This document shows positions 17,299 through 27,433 of a stretch of DNA of 64,000 bases, piece by piece (position 1 is the stretch's first letter; every line of letters starts with the position of its first letter). The stretch covers positions 1,848,393 to 1,912,392 of the forward strand of contig NZ_VMKN01000001.1 of NCBI RefSeq assembly GCF_007483685.1, in the 5' to 3' direction. Below the pieces are notes generated by a model. That model saw only the letters and a list, made by a program, of their open reading frames with translations, did no database searches and was not told where the DNA came from. The position numbers and the translations under genes were made by a program. Source of the DNA: Litoribacter populi. Its GTDB lineage: Bacteria > Bacteroidota > Bacteroidia > Cytophagales > Cyclobacteriaceae.

Positions 17299-17739
17299 AT
17301 GGCTGAAATTAAGACAAAACAATCAGACGAAGATGTTCATGATTTTATAAACTCCTTTGCTAATACAGAGCAGAAGAAAAAGGACAGTTTTGAACTTCTT
17401 CAAATCATGCAAGATTGCTCTGGGCATGAACCCAAAATGTGGGGAGAGTCCATCATCGGGTTTGGGGTGTACCATTACAAATCTGAAAGGAGCAAACAAG
17501 AAGGGGATTGGCCGTTGATTGGTTTTTCTCCTAGAAAGTCAGCCATTTCTCTTTATGTATACACAGGATGTGCCGGCCAAGAGGATCTGCTTCAGGAGCT
17601 GGGGAATTTCAAAATGGGTAAGGCCTGCATTTATGTTAAAAAATTGGAGGACATCAACTTGGAGGTTCTCAATAAACTCATGAACTCAACCATCGGATTT
17701 TTACAAAACAAATACGGAACAAAGAATAACAATGGATAA
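17299..17739 (+). CDS. DUF1801 domain protein
   Basis: 146-residue cytosolic protein. The YdhG/DUF1801 fold is seen from 'MQDCSGHEPKMWGESIIGFG' through 'WPLIGFSPRKSAISLYV' to 'GKACIYVKKLEDINLEVL', which are the family's conserved blocks. The molecular role is unknown; family members are small stress- or metal-associated proteins. Its last 8 bases overlap the next gene, so the two are translated together. Confidence 0.87.
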   Translation: MAEIKTKQSDEDVHDFINSFANTEQKKKDSFELLQIMQDCSGHEPKMWGESIIGFGVYHYKSERSKQEGDWPLIGFSPRKSAISLYVYTGCAGQEDLLQELGNFKMGKACIYVKKLEDINLEVLNKLMNSTIGFLQNKYGTKNNNG

Positions 17740-18280
17740 AGCCACACAAACAATGATTGATAACCTGTATAATAATACAGGTAAAACTTTGGAAGAATGG
17801 GTTGAGATTGTGAACAAGGAGGATTTGCCTAAGCACGGAGAAAAAATCAAGTTTCTTAAGGAACAACATGACTTTACCCATGGCTTTGCTAATCTGGTAG
17901 CCCAAAAAGCTAAAGAAACAGAAACAGGCCCCCAAAGTACAGACGATTTGTTTACCTCTCAATATCAGGGGAAAGAACATTTTTTACCTCTCTATGAAAG
18001 GCTAATGAAGGAAGTTCAATCATTCGGGGCTGACATCGAGATTTCCCCTAAAAAGGCTTACATGAGTCTAAAGCGCACAAAGCAATTTGCCACCTTGAAA
18101 CCGGCCACAAAAACAAGGTTTGAGATCGGGGTCAACTTAAAAGGTGTGGAGCCTTCTGGAAAATTGGAAGCTGAAAAACCCAACTCCATGTGCACCCACA
18201 AAATAAGCCTCAGTGGAATCGAGGACATTGACGGGCAAGTGATCAGCTGGATCAAAGCTTCATATGAGAATGCAGGTTAA
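17732..18280 (+). CDS. DUF4287-DUF5655 two-domain protein
   Basis: 182 residues. The N-terminal DUF4287 domain (about 3-65) has 'NNTGKTLEEWVEIVNKED' and 'FLKEQHDFTHGFANLVA'. A C-terminal DUF5655 domain (about 75-180) has 'AYMSLKRTKQFATLKPATKT' and 'VISWIKASYENA'. Both occur in small bacterial proteins of unknown function, often beside DUF1801 genes as here, where the genes overlap by 8 bases. The association suggests a shared role, but none is established. Confidence 0.85.
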   Translation: MDKATQTMIDNLYNNTGKTLEEWVEIVNKEDLPKHGEKIKFLKEQHDFTHGFANLVAQKAKETETGPQSTDDLFTSQYQGKEHFLPLYERLMKEVQSFGADIEISPKKAYMSLKRTKQFATLKPATKTRFEIGVNLKGVEPSGKLEAEKPNSMCTHKISLSGIEDIDGQVISWIKASYENAG

Positions 18281-18306
18281 TTCTATTTTTCAAAACTATC
18301 TTAAAC

Positions 18307-18771
18307 ATGACTGACAAAACTAATCAAGAAGCCGGTTCTCAATCTATCGATGACAATACCCCTAAGGTGACGGGAATTGGTGGGATTTTCTTTTTTTCCG
18401 AAAATCCTGACAAAACTAAAGATTGGTATTCCAAGCACTTGGGACTTGAAGTGAACCAATGGGGGTCCAGTTTTGAATATAGGAACGCCAACCGACCGGA
18501 GGAAATAAATTACCTTCAATGGAGTCCTTTTCAAAAAGGCAGTGAATACTTCTCACCATCCCAAAAAGAATTTATGGTCAACTACCGTGTTCAAAATATT
18601 GAAGGGTTGGTCAAAAAACTGAAAGCAGATGGTGTGACTGTTATCGACGAGATTGAAACCTATGACTATGGAAAATTTGTCCATATTATGGATGATGAGG
18701 GAAACAAATTGGAGCTTTGGGAGCCGGTGGATAGGGTGTTTACGGCGATGGATTTGAAGACGACTAAGTAG
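18307..18771 (+). CDS. VOC (glyoxalase/bleomycin-resistance) family protein
   Basis: 154 residues with two beta-alpha-beta-beta-beta halves. The first half has 'GIGGIFFFSENPDKTKDWYS' and 'LGLEVNQWGSSFEYR'; the second ends in 'KFVHIMDDEGNKLELWEP', where the terminal Glu of 'KLELWEP' is the usual metal ligand of the fold. The reaction is not predictable. It follows the DUF4287 gene by 26 bases and likely closes a three-gene transcript. Its last codons and stop run into a GTAC-type repeat. Confidence 0.88.
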   Translation: MTDKTNQEAGSQSIDDNTPKVTGIGGIFFFSENPDKTKDWYSKHLGLEVNQWGSSFEYRNANRPEEINYLQWSPFQKGSEYFSPSQKEFMVNYRVQNIEGLVKKLKADGVTVIDEIETYDYGKFVHIMDDEGNKLELWEPVDRVFTAMDLKTTK

Positions 18772-18797
18772 TTGTACTAAGTACTATGTACTAAGTG
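18763..18797. repeat. GTACTAAGTA-type dispersed repeat overlapping the VOC gene end
   Basis: ACTAAGTAG-TTGTACTAAGTACTATGTACTAAG contains three near-identical 'NTACTAAGTA' units. The first overlaps the last codons and stop codon of the VOC gene. Confidence 0.65.
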
Positions 18798-18842
18798 GTG
18801 TTGCTGCCCCCTTTTTTCTAGGGTAGCGATTTAGGAATGCGA

Positions 18843-19202
18843 TTACCGTAATATCTTCTCAATCTTTTTTCCCTTAGCCAGTTCATCCACCAGCTTGTCT
18901 AAGTACCGCACTTGTTGGGTTAAGGGAGTTTGGATGTCTTCTATGCGGTAGCCACAGATCATTCCTGTGATAAGATGGGCATTGGTGTGAAGGTTAGCTT
19001 GCTTAAAGAAAGTCTCAAAGGTAGCTTTCTCTTCAATGAGTTCCTGCTGTCTTTTTTCATCAAAACCTGTCAGCCATTCAATAACCTGATGAAGCTCCTC
19101 CTTGGTCCTGCCTTTCTTCTCCACTTTGGTGACATAATGCGGATATACTGAGGCGAATGTCATATTCGCCATTCGGCTATCGTGCTCGGGAGTGGTATTC
19201 AT
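18843..19202 (-). CDS. DUF2200 family protein
   Basis: 119 residues. The diagnostic DUF2200 blocks are 'VYPHYVTKVEKKGRTKEELH', 'VIEWLTGFDEK', 'FFKQANLHTNAHLITGMICG' and 'PLTQQVRYLDKLVDELAKGK', so the protein is complete. An internal ATG 11 codons in ('MANMTFASVYP') is an alternative start. Function unknown; predicted small helical cytosolic protein. It is a solitary gene convergent with the preceding VOC gene. Confidence 0.88.
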   Translation of the reverse strand: MNTTPEHDSRMANMTFASVYPHYVTKVEKKGRTKEELHQVIEWLTGFDEKRQQELIEEKATFETFFKQANLHTNAHLITGMICGYRIEDIQTPLTQQVRYLDKLVDELAKGKKIEKILR

Positions 19203-19310
19203 AATTATAATAGGTTAAGGTTATACAAACAAAAATAAGATATTTCTAATTTGAAAAGAAGGACTATCCTCTACTCTTAACTTCTCTGATTGCTTCGGAA
19301 GGCATAAAAA

Positions 19311-19337
19311 AAAGCCACCGATTACCTCGGTGGCTTT
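19311..19337 (-). terminator. Terminator of the Tmm-type monooxygenase gene
   Basis: AAAGCCACCG and CGGTGGCTTT form a perfect 10-bp stem around ATTACCT. A run of A to the left (19306-19313) is the U tract for minus-strand transcription. The monooxygenase stop is 8 bases away. Confidence 0.88.
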
Positions 19338-19344
19338 AAAATAT

Positions 19345-21152
<1,808 letters not shown>

Positions 21153-21896
21153 ATGGATTATTTGGAGAAAATCCTCACGGCATTCGAACTGCATTCCCCA
21201 GAAGAAATACGGGAGTGTTTTGAAAACGGGATAAGCCCGAACCAGTTGGTAAATGGCAATCCACTTATTTATAGTCTAATAAATATGTAAACCCGTGGAA
21301 AATTATTTAAGGATTGCATTAAAGCTTTTGTGGACTATGGGGTAGAGTTTGAGGATAAAGTATTATTATCAGTTTTGCTAGATGATTCATATGAGCTTAA
21401 TAATCAATTAATTTCAAATAGGGATGTTTTACTAAAGAAATATTCATTTGACTGCACATTTACTCCCCTTTACGAGGTTTCTTTATTACATATTTGTGCG
21501 GAATATAATCATTTGGACTGTGCTGAGGTTTTAGTGAAACACGGTGCGGATATCAATGAAAAAGCTGGACATGACTCCCATGGCTTCGGAGGACAAACGC
21601 CAATTTTTCATACCGTAAATCAAGATGCTAATAAGTGTGTTGATGTAATGAATTTTCTCATTTCTCAGAAAGCTGACTTGACATTGACCATAAAAGGACT
21701 TGTGTGGGGTAAAGGATATGAATGGGAGACATTCATTCCTGCAGTAAACCCGATGAGCTATGCCATGATGGGACTTCTCCGCCAATTTCAAAGGACAGAG
21801 GAACAAGTGTATGAGGTCGTTTCAATACTGTTAAAGGAGACTTACGGAATCATATATTTTCCATCCAACCTACCAAATAAATACCTTAGCAATTAA
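21153..21896 (+). pseudogene. Ankyrin-repeat protein gene interrupted by an in-frame TAA
   Basis: One continuous frame from ATG 21153 to the stop at 21894-21896, broken only by TAA at 21288-21290 after codon 45. The first part reads 'MDYLEKILTAFELHSPEEIR', and the frame continues past the stop with 'TRGKLFKDCIKAFVDYGVEF'. The ankyrin pattern is 'SLLHICAEYNHLDCAEVLVK' followed by 'HGADINEKAG', then 'GFGGQTPIFHT' further on. An intact protein would have 247 positions. The remaining 188-residue piece could start at the ATG at 21330. Function is unknown; ankyrin proteins mediate protein contacts. The break is a real mutation or a sequence error. Confidence 0.8.
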
Positions 21897-21995
21897 TCAA
21901 ATATTCGGAAAAAAGTTCGAATTAATCTGATACAGAACTGAAGTTTTTAATACCCATAAAAGAATCAAAAATGGGAGATAAAAAACTAAATTAAA

Positions 21996-22382
21996 ATGGA
22001 AAAAGATTTTAAACCTAAAGGTTACAGTTCACTTTCACCCTATTTCATAGTAAATGGTGCTCAGAAGTTTATTGATTTGATGAAACAAATTTTTAGCGTG
22101 GAGGAGCTAAGACGGTATGATATGCCCGACGGAAAGATAATGCATGCAGAAATACAAATTGATGATTCGATAATAATGATCAGTGACTCGACTGATAAGT
22201 ATCCTCCGTCACCCATGATTTTGCATGTTTATGTCCCCAATGTTGACCAAACATTTGAGAAGGCTATCAAGGCAGGTTGTGAGATTGTTGAACAACCAAA
22301 AGAAAGTGAAGGTGATCCTGACCGACGTGCAACTTTTAAAGACTTTGTAGGTAATACCTGGTCAATTGGAACCCAACGCTGA
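21996..22382 (+). CDS. VOC family protein, PhnB-like
   Basis: 128-residue glyoxalase-fold protein of the PhnB/YycE-like type: 'SSLSPYFIVNGAQKFIDLMK' opening, 'MHAEIQIDDSIIMISDST' mid-block, and 'RRATFKDFVGNTWSIGTQR' at the end, typical for PhnB homologs of unknown reaction. It stands alone between the broken ankyrin gene and a repeat element and has AT-rich upstream sequence. No partner genes point to a substrate. Confidence 0.88.
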   Translation: MEKDFKPKGYSSLSPYFIVNGAQKFIDLMKQIFSVEELRRYDMPDGKIMHAEIQIDDSIIMISDSTDKYPPSPMILHVYVPNVDQTFEKAIKAGCEIVEQPKESEGDPDRRATFKDFVGNTWSIGTQR

Positions 22383-22404
22383 GGCTTTTATAGTCAGGCA
22401 GGCT

Positions 22405-22447
22405 CTAACCCTCCCGTCGCGCATTAGCGCCGGGAATTAACTCTCTA
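22405..22447. repeat. Dispersed CCCG-CGCGCA-AGCGC-CGGG element, copy 1
   Basis: CTAACCCTCCCGTCGCGCAT followed by TAGCGCCGGGAATTAACTC. GC-rich hairpin (CCCG, GCGC / GCGC, CGGG) within AT-rich flanks. Nearly identical to 25329-25374. Confidence 0.75.
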
Positions 22448-22454
22448 CATGCTA

Positions 22455-22706
22455 TTACCCCACTCTGGATTCAGAATACAAATCATAGGCTGCAATTAAG
22501 GATTGCCTCTCTGGGGTAGTTCCGTATTTACGATAGTCGGAAAGGTTTTCTCTTTTTTCCACATATACCGGAGAATATTCTTCCTCCAATTCATCCCAGA
22601 TGATCAATAGGTATGCATAGGGCATCAGACTGGTACGTCCTTGTTCCAGCCATTTTTCAAACGTGCTTTCTTCAAGTGGTTGGGGATAATCGGGGCTATC
22701 AAACAT
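22455..22706 (-). CDS. Small conserved-looking hypothetical protein
   Basis: 83-residue acidic cytosolic protein, not recognised as a named family. Composition (Tyr, Glu and Asp rich) and segments such as 'STFEKWLEQGRTSLMPYAYL' and 'LLIIWDELEEEYSPVYVEKR' suggest a folded domain. It has no signal peptide or membrane helix. Its neighbours are another unknown minus-strand gene 47 bases upstream and a repeat element after its stop. Confidence 0.65.
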   Translation of the reverse strand: MFDSPDYPQPLEESTFEKWLEQGRTSLMPYAYLLIIWDELEEEYSPVYVEKRENLSDYRKYGTTPERQSLIAAYDLYSESRVG

Positions 22707-22753
22707 TCAGTGTATATGGTATAGTAACAAATATAAAGGGATAAGTGGGATTT

Positions 22754-23182
22754 TCACAAAACCCTTTCAACTACCAAGTCCCTATATGTTTTATAACTAC
22801 CCTTAAGGGTTTCGTCATCCAATGTTGTAAGGTCCATATTTTCAGGTATGATTTCCAACACTTGCAATACATCCCTTTCTTCATAATCATAGCGATCCTC
22901 AAATCTGTTTAGCTTGACCGTACCATTGTCATTATATTTGAGATAATATAGGGAGTCCAAATAATAAAATATGAAATATTGATTTTGATCCAAGAGCTTG
23001 ATAGAGTTGGCAGAATGTTCTTTTATAACGAGATCGAAGAATTTATCTAAGAAGTATGGGTTGTCATATTGAATCAATGCCTCAAAAAGGTGTTGCTCAC
23101 AGGCCGCCAAAAACTCCACAAACATATTCGCATCTGTTATTTTAAACTTATTAAGTAATATAGGGGTTATTTTAGGTGTCAT
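22754..23182 (-). CDS. Hypothetical protein
   Basis: 142 residues, acidic, no signal peptide or membrane segment, and no family recognised. 'FFDLVIKEHSANSIKLLDQN' and 'QYFIFYYLDSLYYLKYNDNG' show alternating helix and strand propensity with many aromatic residues. It is followed 47 bases later by the 83-residue hypothetical on the same strand, and the two may be co-transcribed. Confidence 0.6.
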   Translation of the reverse strand: MTPKITPILLNKFKITDANMFVEFLAACEQHLFEALIQYDNPYFLDKFFDLVIKEHSANSIKLLDQNQYFIFYYLDSLYYLKYNDNGTVKLNRFEDRYDYEERDVLQVLEIIPENMDLTTLDDETLKGSYKTYRDLVVERVL

Positions 23183-23334
23183 TAAACTTATATACGTTTA
23201 TCATAATTTGGTACACGATATTAATCAATATGTTTCGAATTATAAGGTGAATACTTTAATGATTTCATTAGGGTTGCTCCAATTGGCATTAGAATTAATT
23301 TTTATTTTATGAAATTTGTGCCAACCAGGTTGTT

Positions 23335-23742
23335 ATGAAGAGAAACCAAATAGATCCCCAGAAGAATATGTCCATGCTACAGGCTATGGTGGCGTGTAAA
23401 TGTCCTGTTTGTACAAAAGGTAACATGTTCAAAACTGCTGCCACCGACCTTTGGAATTTCAATGAGCTTAAAGAAGAATGTGAAGTCTGCGGTTTCAAAT
23501 TCATGCCTGAACCGGGTTTCTACCAGGTTTCACTCTTTTTTACTTATGCTGTGGGTGTCGCAGTTTTCATTGTATTTGGCTTTATCGCTTATTATCTTTT
23601 CAATGATCCCGAACTTTGGGTTTACTATGTAGTAATCTTAATCCCAGCAATATTGGTAACCCCATGGAACCTCAGGTATTCCAAAGTACTAATGCTTTAT
23701 TTTCTAGGAGGGGTATGGAATTCTGAAAGGGAAGAAGAGTAG
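23335..23742 (+). CDS. DUF983 membrane protein with zinc-ribbon-like cysteines
   Basis: 135 residues. An N-terminal four-Cys module ('CKCPVCTKGNMF' and 'EECEVCGFKF') is followed by two membrane helices (about 65-88 and 97-115), the DUF983 arrangement. The motif 'FMPEPGFYQVSLFFTYAVGV' is the conserved region entering the first helix. In proteobacteria DUF983 genes lie near cytochrome oxidase genes; here none is near, so the role is open. Single gene with about 150 bases of AT-rich upstream sequence. Confidence 0.88.
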   Translation: MKRNQIDPQKNMSMLQAMVACKCPVCTKGNMFKTAATDLWNFNELKEECEVCGFKFMPEPGFYQVSLFFTYAVGVAVFIVFGFIAYYLFNDPELWVYYVVILIPAILVTPWNLRYSKVLMLYFLGGVWNSEREEE

Positions 23743-23873
23743 AATGTGTTTGAGGCCATTTCATTTTGAGTGTTTTTAAAAGGCATCTACTTATTAGTTG
23801 GTGGATGACTGAGAAAGTTTCCCTAACTTGAGATGATAATTTTTACTACAAATTATTTGAACCTAAAGAACCT

Positions 23874-25253
23874 ATGAATTTTCACCTTCTCAAAATCTAT
23901 TTGCTTTCCATAATCTTCCTGATCACAGGTGCCTGCAATGTAAATGATGACCCTTTTGAAAATGATATTGTCGAGGAGGGAGCGCAGCAATATGGAACTC
24001 CTTTAGGTCAAGTTCCGGAGACGTCTGAAATCATTATGTATGAGGTCAACCCTTTGGTGTTCAGTCCGGATAGGAATTTTAAAGGTGTCCAGAACAGGTT
24101 AGATGAGATTGCAGATTTAGGGGTGAATGTGATTTGGCTGATGCCTATTCATCCGATAGGGGAGGAAAAAGGCATTGGATCCCCATATGCGGTGAGGGAT
24201 TTTTATGAGGTCAATTCTAGGTATGGCACATTGGAGGATTTGAGGGAGTTGGTTTCGGAGGCTCATGCAAGGGGAATGGCCGTCATTTTGGACCTTGTTG
24301 CCAACCACACGGCGTGGGATAATGAATGGCTCAGCACTAATAGGTCCTGGTATGTACAGGATGAGGCGGGAGTAGTTCAGTTTCCCAACACTTGGCAGGA
24401 TGTAGCTGAATTGAATTTCGATAATCCGGCTATGAGAAAGGAGATGATTGAAATAATGAAATACTGGGTGCTGGAGGCGAATGTAGATGGGTATCGTTGT
24501 GATCATGCTGATGGTGTTCCGATTGACTTTTGGACTGATGCTATTGCTCAATTAAGAAATTTACCCGACCGTGATATCATCATGTTTGCGGAAGGTGGCA
24601 ATAAAGGGTTGTTTGCTGCTGACTTTGATATGATTTTCGGCTGGAATTTTTACCATAATTTGAAAGAGGTTTTTGAAAAAGGGGATCCGGTAGATAGACT
24701 TTTTTCAGCGCAGGAGGAAGATTATAGCAATGTACCGGCTGATTCTCATTTTCTGCGTTTCACGACCAACCATGATGATAACATTTACGATGATGTGCCA
24801 CAGCATATCTTTAATAGCCAGGAAGGAGCCATGGCTGCTTTTGTGATCACGTCATACTTGGGCGGAGTGCCCATGTTATATAATGGACAGGAGGTAGGAA
24901 CACCTGAAAATATCCCTTTCTTCTACCCCACTGATTATGTAATAGATTGGTCTATCAACCCGCAAATATGGGAAGAGTATAAAGCGGTCATCGACTTAAG
25001 AAAACAGAGTGCTGCCATAAGAAATGGAGAATTGCAAGCTTTAGGACCCCATTCGGATATTGTGGCCTTCACCAAATCTACATCTGAAGAAGAGATTCTG
25101 GTACTTGTAAATGTTAGGAGCAATGCTGTCAATTATTCACTTCCAGGGACGGTAGCAAATAGTTCTTGGCTTGACGGTTATTCTCAAGAGCCGGTGGATC
25201 TGGGTGAACAAGTTGAAATGGAGGCTTATTCATATCGGGTGTTTAAAAGGTAA
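23874..25253 (+). CDS. GH13 alpha-amylase-family lipoprotein
   Basis: 459 residues with lipobox ITGAC (Cys21), so a surface or periplasmic lipoprotein. The (beta/alpha)8 GH13 regions are all present: region I 'DLVANH' (140-145), region II 'GYRCDHADG' with nucleophile Asp210, region III 'MFAEGGN' with acid/base Glu240, region IV 'FTTNHDD' with Asp301. A C-terminal beta domain ('VLVNVRSNAVNYSLPGTV') follows. It should cleave or transfer alpha-glucosidic bonds. It sits alone, without a SusCD pair or regulator next to it, so its pathway is unclear. The protein lacks extra carbohydrate-binding modules. Confidence 0.93.
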   Translation: MNFHLLKIYLLSIIFLITGACNVNDDPFENDIVEEGAQQYGTPLGQVPETSEIIMYEVNPLVFSPDRNFKGVQNRLDEIADLGVNVIWLMPIHPIGEEKGIGSPYAVRDFYEVNSRYGTLEDLRELVSEAHARGMAVILDLVANHTAWDNEWLSTNRSWYVQDEAGVVQFPNTWQDVAELNFDNPAMRKEMIEIMKYWVLEANVDGYRCDHADGVPIDFWTDAIAQLRNLPDRDIIMFAEGGNKGLFAADFDMIFGWNFYHNLKEVFEKGDPVDRLFSAQEEDYSNVPADSHFLRFTTNHDDNIYDDVPQHIFNSQEGAMAAFVITSYLGGVPMLYNGQEVGTPENIPFFYPTDYVIDWSINPQIWEEYKAVIDLRKQSAAIRNGELQALGPHSDIVAFTKSTSEEEILVLVNVRSNAVNYSLPGTVANSSWLDGYSQEPVDLGEQVEMEAYSYRVFKR

Positions 25254-25269
25254 AGAGGTCAAGAGGGGT

Positions 25270-25330
25270 AGAAGTTTAGGAATGAGGCATGGGTCTGGAT
25301 TCCTGCCCTTGCACTCATCTCTAAACTTCT
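25270..25330. repeat. Long inverted repeat after the GH13 gene
   Basis: AGAAGTTTAGGAATGAG (25270-25286) pairs with CTCATCTCTAAACTTCT (25314-25330): a 17-base stem with two mismatches. The loop holds an inner GGG/CCC stem. Without a T run it may act as a weak terminator or a transcript-end stabiliser. Confidence 0.65.
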
Positions 25331-25374
25331 AAACCTCCCGCCGCGCACCAGCGCCGGGAATTAAACCTCTATAC
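25329..25374. repeat. Dispersed CCCG-CGCGCA-AGCGC-CGGG element, copy 2
   Basis: CTAAACCTCCCGCCGCGCAC continuing with CAGCGCCGGGAATTAAACC. Differs from the copy at 22405-22447 at only a few positions. Confidence 0.75.
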
Positions 25375-25377
25375 CAA

Positions 25378-25917
25378 CTAGTAGTTGAATTCTGGTATAC
25401 TTGGTACCTGGTTCCTTATACTTGGTACTCTTTTCAGTACCTCCCTAACTCTCTCCTCCCATTTTCTAATCAGCTCATACTCATTTTGCGGACTGAAGAA
25501 TTTTTCGGTTGAGAAGAATTCTAAGTTTATTGAGTGGCTGCCTGGTATATGGGGTATAAAGCTTAATTGCAGATCGGTTATTACATTGGCTCCCCCATTT
25601 TTCCCTGAATTCAAATATGAAATCTGCAAATCCACTCTGTCTATATGGTTCAAATCCACGGTTTTTATCACTGGATCACCTTCTCGTTCCATATAAAGGA
25701 TTGTGGAAGCTGAAAGGTCGATTCCTATACCATAGCGGAACCTCCAGGTGTCAATTTCATCCAATTTCAATCCTTTTTCAGCAGCGTAATGGTGTAAAAG
25801 ATTTCGGGTGGTCTTACGCTTTTTGGCAGCTTTTATGGCATAGTATATAATGGGCACGGAAAACACTGCCATGAGAATCAGGGAAGTTATAAGCCCTGAG
25901 ATATTTATATCAATCAT
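25378..25917 (-). CDS. Membrane-anchored hypothetical protein
   Basis: 179 residues with one N-terminal membrane helix (about 9-29) and a soluble domain with PH-like strand content ('STILYMEREGDPVIKTVDL', 'SHSINLEFFSTEKFF'). No family assigned. The last 17 residues ('RVPSIRNQVPSIPEFNY') are encoded by a GTACCAAGTA-type repeat (25393-25440): two near-identical 'VPSI' blocks come from two repeat units. That suggests the original C-terminus was extended or replaced by the repeat. Confidence 0.65.
   Translation of the reverse strand: MIDINISGLITSLILMAVFSVPIIYYAIKAAKKRKTTRNLLHHYAAEKGLKLDEIDTWRFRYGIGIDLSASTILYMEREGDPVIKTVDLNHIDRVDLQISYLNSGKNGGANVITDLQLSFIPHIPGSHSINLEFFSTEKFFSPQNEYELIRKWEERVREVLKRVPSIRNQVPSIPEFNY
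25393..25440. repeat. GTACCAAGTA-type repeat inside the 3' end of a coding region
   Basis: TATACTTGGTACCTGG and TATACTTGGTACTC occur 23 bases apart. On the minus strand they encode the repeated 'VPSI' blocks at the end of the 25378-25917 gene. Confidence 0.75.
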
Positions 25918-26021
25918 TGTTTTGTAGGTAGGCGACCATACACCTCAACTTAATGAGGAATTATAGTCTGGTTTAAATATAAAATAATGGCCCATCGAGG
26001 GGCTGGATTGATAAAAATATC

Positions 26022-26396
26022 CTACCAGAAATAGGCAAATGGAAAGATGAGTTCTTTGATGGTGAATGCTACCCAAACGGTAGCTTGGGTAGTTAATTGG
26101 GTTTTTACCTCTTGGTTGTACCAAAAGAAAAGCGCAAATGAACTAAAAAAATCCGACTCGATACTTACTTCCCCTTTAGGGCTATAAGTTTCGGCAAAAA
26201 CAGGAGATGTTAAAAATTCCCAATGTCCCGATGATTCAAGTTTATCCTGAAGTTGAAAAGAGAATTCCGAAGTTTGGGTTTGCTGGTCCGCAAAGGAAAA
26301 GGGCAGTCCTACCATAAAGTAGAATGCCACCACCATTAGGCCTCTTGAGATGCTATGCTTATGTCTTCTCACTTCGAATGTCTTGATAAGATTCAA
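26022..26396 (-). CDS. Hypothetical exported or membrane protein
   Basis: 124 residues. An N-terminal basic segment precedes a hydrophobic stretch ('GLMVVAFYFMVGLPFSFA') that resembles a signal peptide. Two hydrophobic stretches near the C-terminus ('FSSFALFFWY', 'FTIKELIFPFAYFW') may be a membrane segment. No family recognised; lower confidence that it is a gene, since composition alone supports it. A GTAC-type repeat and the antiporter gene lie beyond its start. Confidence 0.45.
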   Translation of the reverse strand: MNLIKTFEVRRHKHSISRGLMVVAFYFMVGLPFSFADQQTQTSEFSFQLQDKLESSGHWEFLTSPVFAETYSPKGEVSIESDFFSSFALFFWYNQEVKTQLTTQATVWVAFTIKELIFPFAYFW

Positions 26397-26466
26397 ACGT
26401 AATTAGGAGATAAAAAGGTTTTAGAAGGGTAGGGAATTAAACCTCTCAACCCAAAATTGCTCTGGA

Positions 26467-26493
26467 CCTAGTACTAAGTACTTAGTACCAAGA
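26467..26493. repeat. GTACTAAGTA-type repeat containing the antiporter stop codon
   Basis: 'CTAGTACTAAGTACTTAGTA' continues into CCAAG. On the minus strand it encodes the final 'LVLST' and the TAG stop of the neighbouring antiporter. Confidence 0.7.
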
Positions 26494-27433
26494 ATACAAT
26501 ATATCCTACATAAACAATCAGCAACATCCCTCCTTTAACCCTTCCCAGCGTATGGTTTTTGTCCAGAATGAGGAAAAGCCACAGCAATAGAGAGGCAAGA
26601 AAATTGGTCATCAAGTCGAAATAGTATTCCTGTCTGAAGGGTAAAGGGCTGACTAGGGCACTGGATCCCAAAATCAGCAGCGTATTGAAGATGTTGGAGC
26701 CTACCACATTGCCGATGGCTATATCGCTCTGCTTTTTGTAAGCTGCTATTGCAGAGGTTGCGAGCTCGGGCAGGGAAGTGCCTACAGCCACCACAGTTAG
26801 CCCCACCAAGGCCTCGCTCATACCCAGTCGCATGGCAAACTCCACTGCACCGTCCACAATCCATTTTCCACCCAATATCAAACTTGCCAAGCCAAGCACT
26901 ACCAACCCAATGGCCTTGGGATAGGAAGCGGATTCAGCTTTGGGATTGGGAATGTTTTCCTCCTTTTTCCGAGGAATTCGAAAGGTATAAATGAGGAATA
27001 TCAGAAAAAACACTAAAAGCACCAGACCGTCCGTGATCCCCAACCCCAGGCTCTCAGTCTTGTCCCATAATTGGTCACTTACTAATATGATCAACAGGGT
27101 GGCGACAAACAGGCTGAAAGGGATTTCTTTCTTGACCGTGTTGTTCAAAGCCGTAAGTGGAAATATAATCGCAGAAATGCCTAGTATCAGAAATACATTG
27201 GCAATGTTGCTTCCTAAGATATTGCCGATGGCTATATCCGTATTGCCAATATAGGCAGCGTAAATGTTGACCGTAAACTCCGGGGTGGAAGTGCCAAAAG
27301 CAACAATGGTAAGTCCGATGACAATGGGGGTTACGCGTAGTTTGTAGGCGATGATACTAGCCCCAGTGACTAACCATTCAGCTCCTTTGAGAAGCAATAT
27401 CAATCCAATAACGGAAAGAATAAATAAGATCAT
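26474..27433 (-). CDS. CaCA-family calcium/sodium antiporter (YrbG-like)
   Basis: 319-residue membrane antiporter with about ten helices and the two alpha repeats of the CaCA superfamily: 'AFGTSTPEFTVNIYAA' with 'GNILGSNIANVFLILG' in the first half, and 'AVGTSLPELATSAIAA' with 'GNVVGSNIFNTLLILG' in the second. Charged residues in these repeats bind Ca2+ and Na+ in the family. Length and layout match YrbG/K+-independent exchangers. The final five residues and stop come from a repeat, although the C-terminal helix itself is complete. Confidence 0.94.
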   Translation of the reverse strand: MILFILSVIGLILLLKGAEWLVTGASIIAYKLRVTPIVIGLTIVAFGTSTPEFTVNIYAAYIGNTDIAIGNILGSNIANVFLILGISAIIFPLTALNNTVKKEIPFSLFVATLLIILVSDQLWDKTESLGLGITDGLVLLVFFLIFLIYTFRIPRKKEENIPNPKAESASYPKAIGLVVLGLASLILGGKWIVDGAVEFAMRLGMSEALVGLTVVAVGTSLPELATSAIAAYKKQSDIAIGNVVGSNIFNTLLILGSSALVSPLPFRQEYYFDLMTNFLASLLLWLFLILDKNHTLGRVKGGMLLIVYVGYIVFLVLST

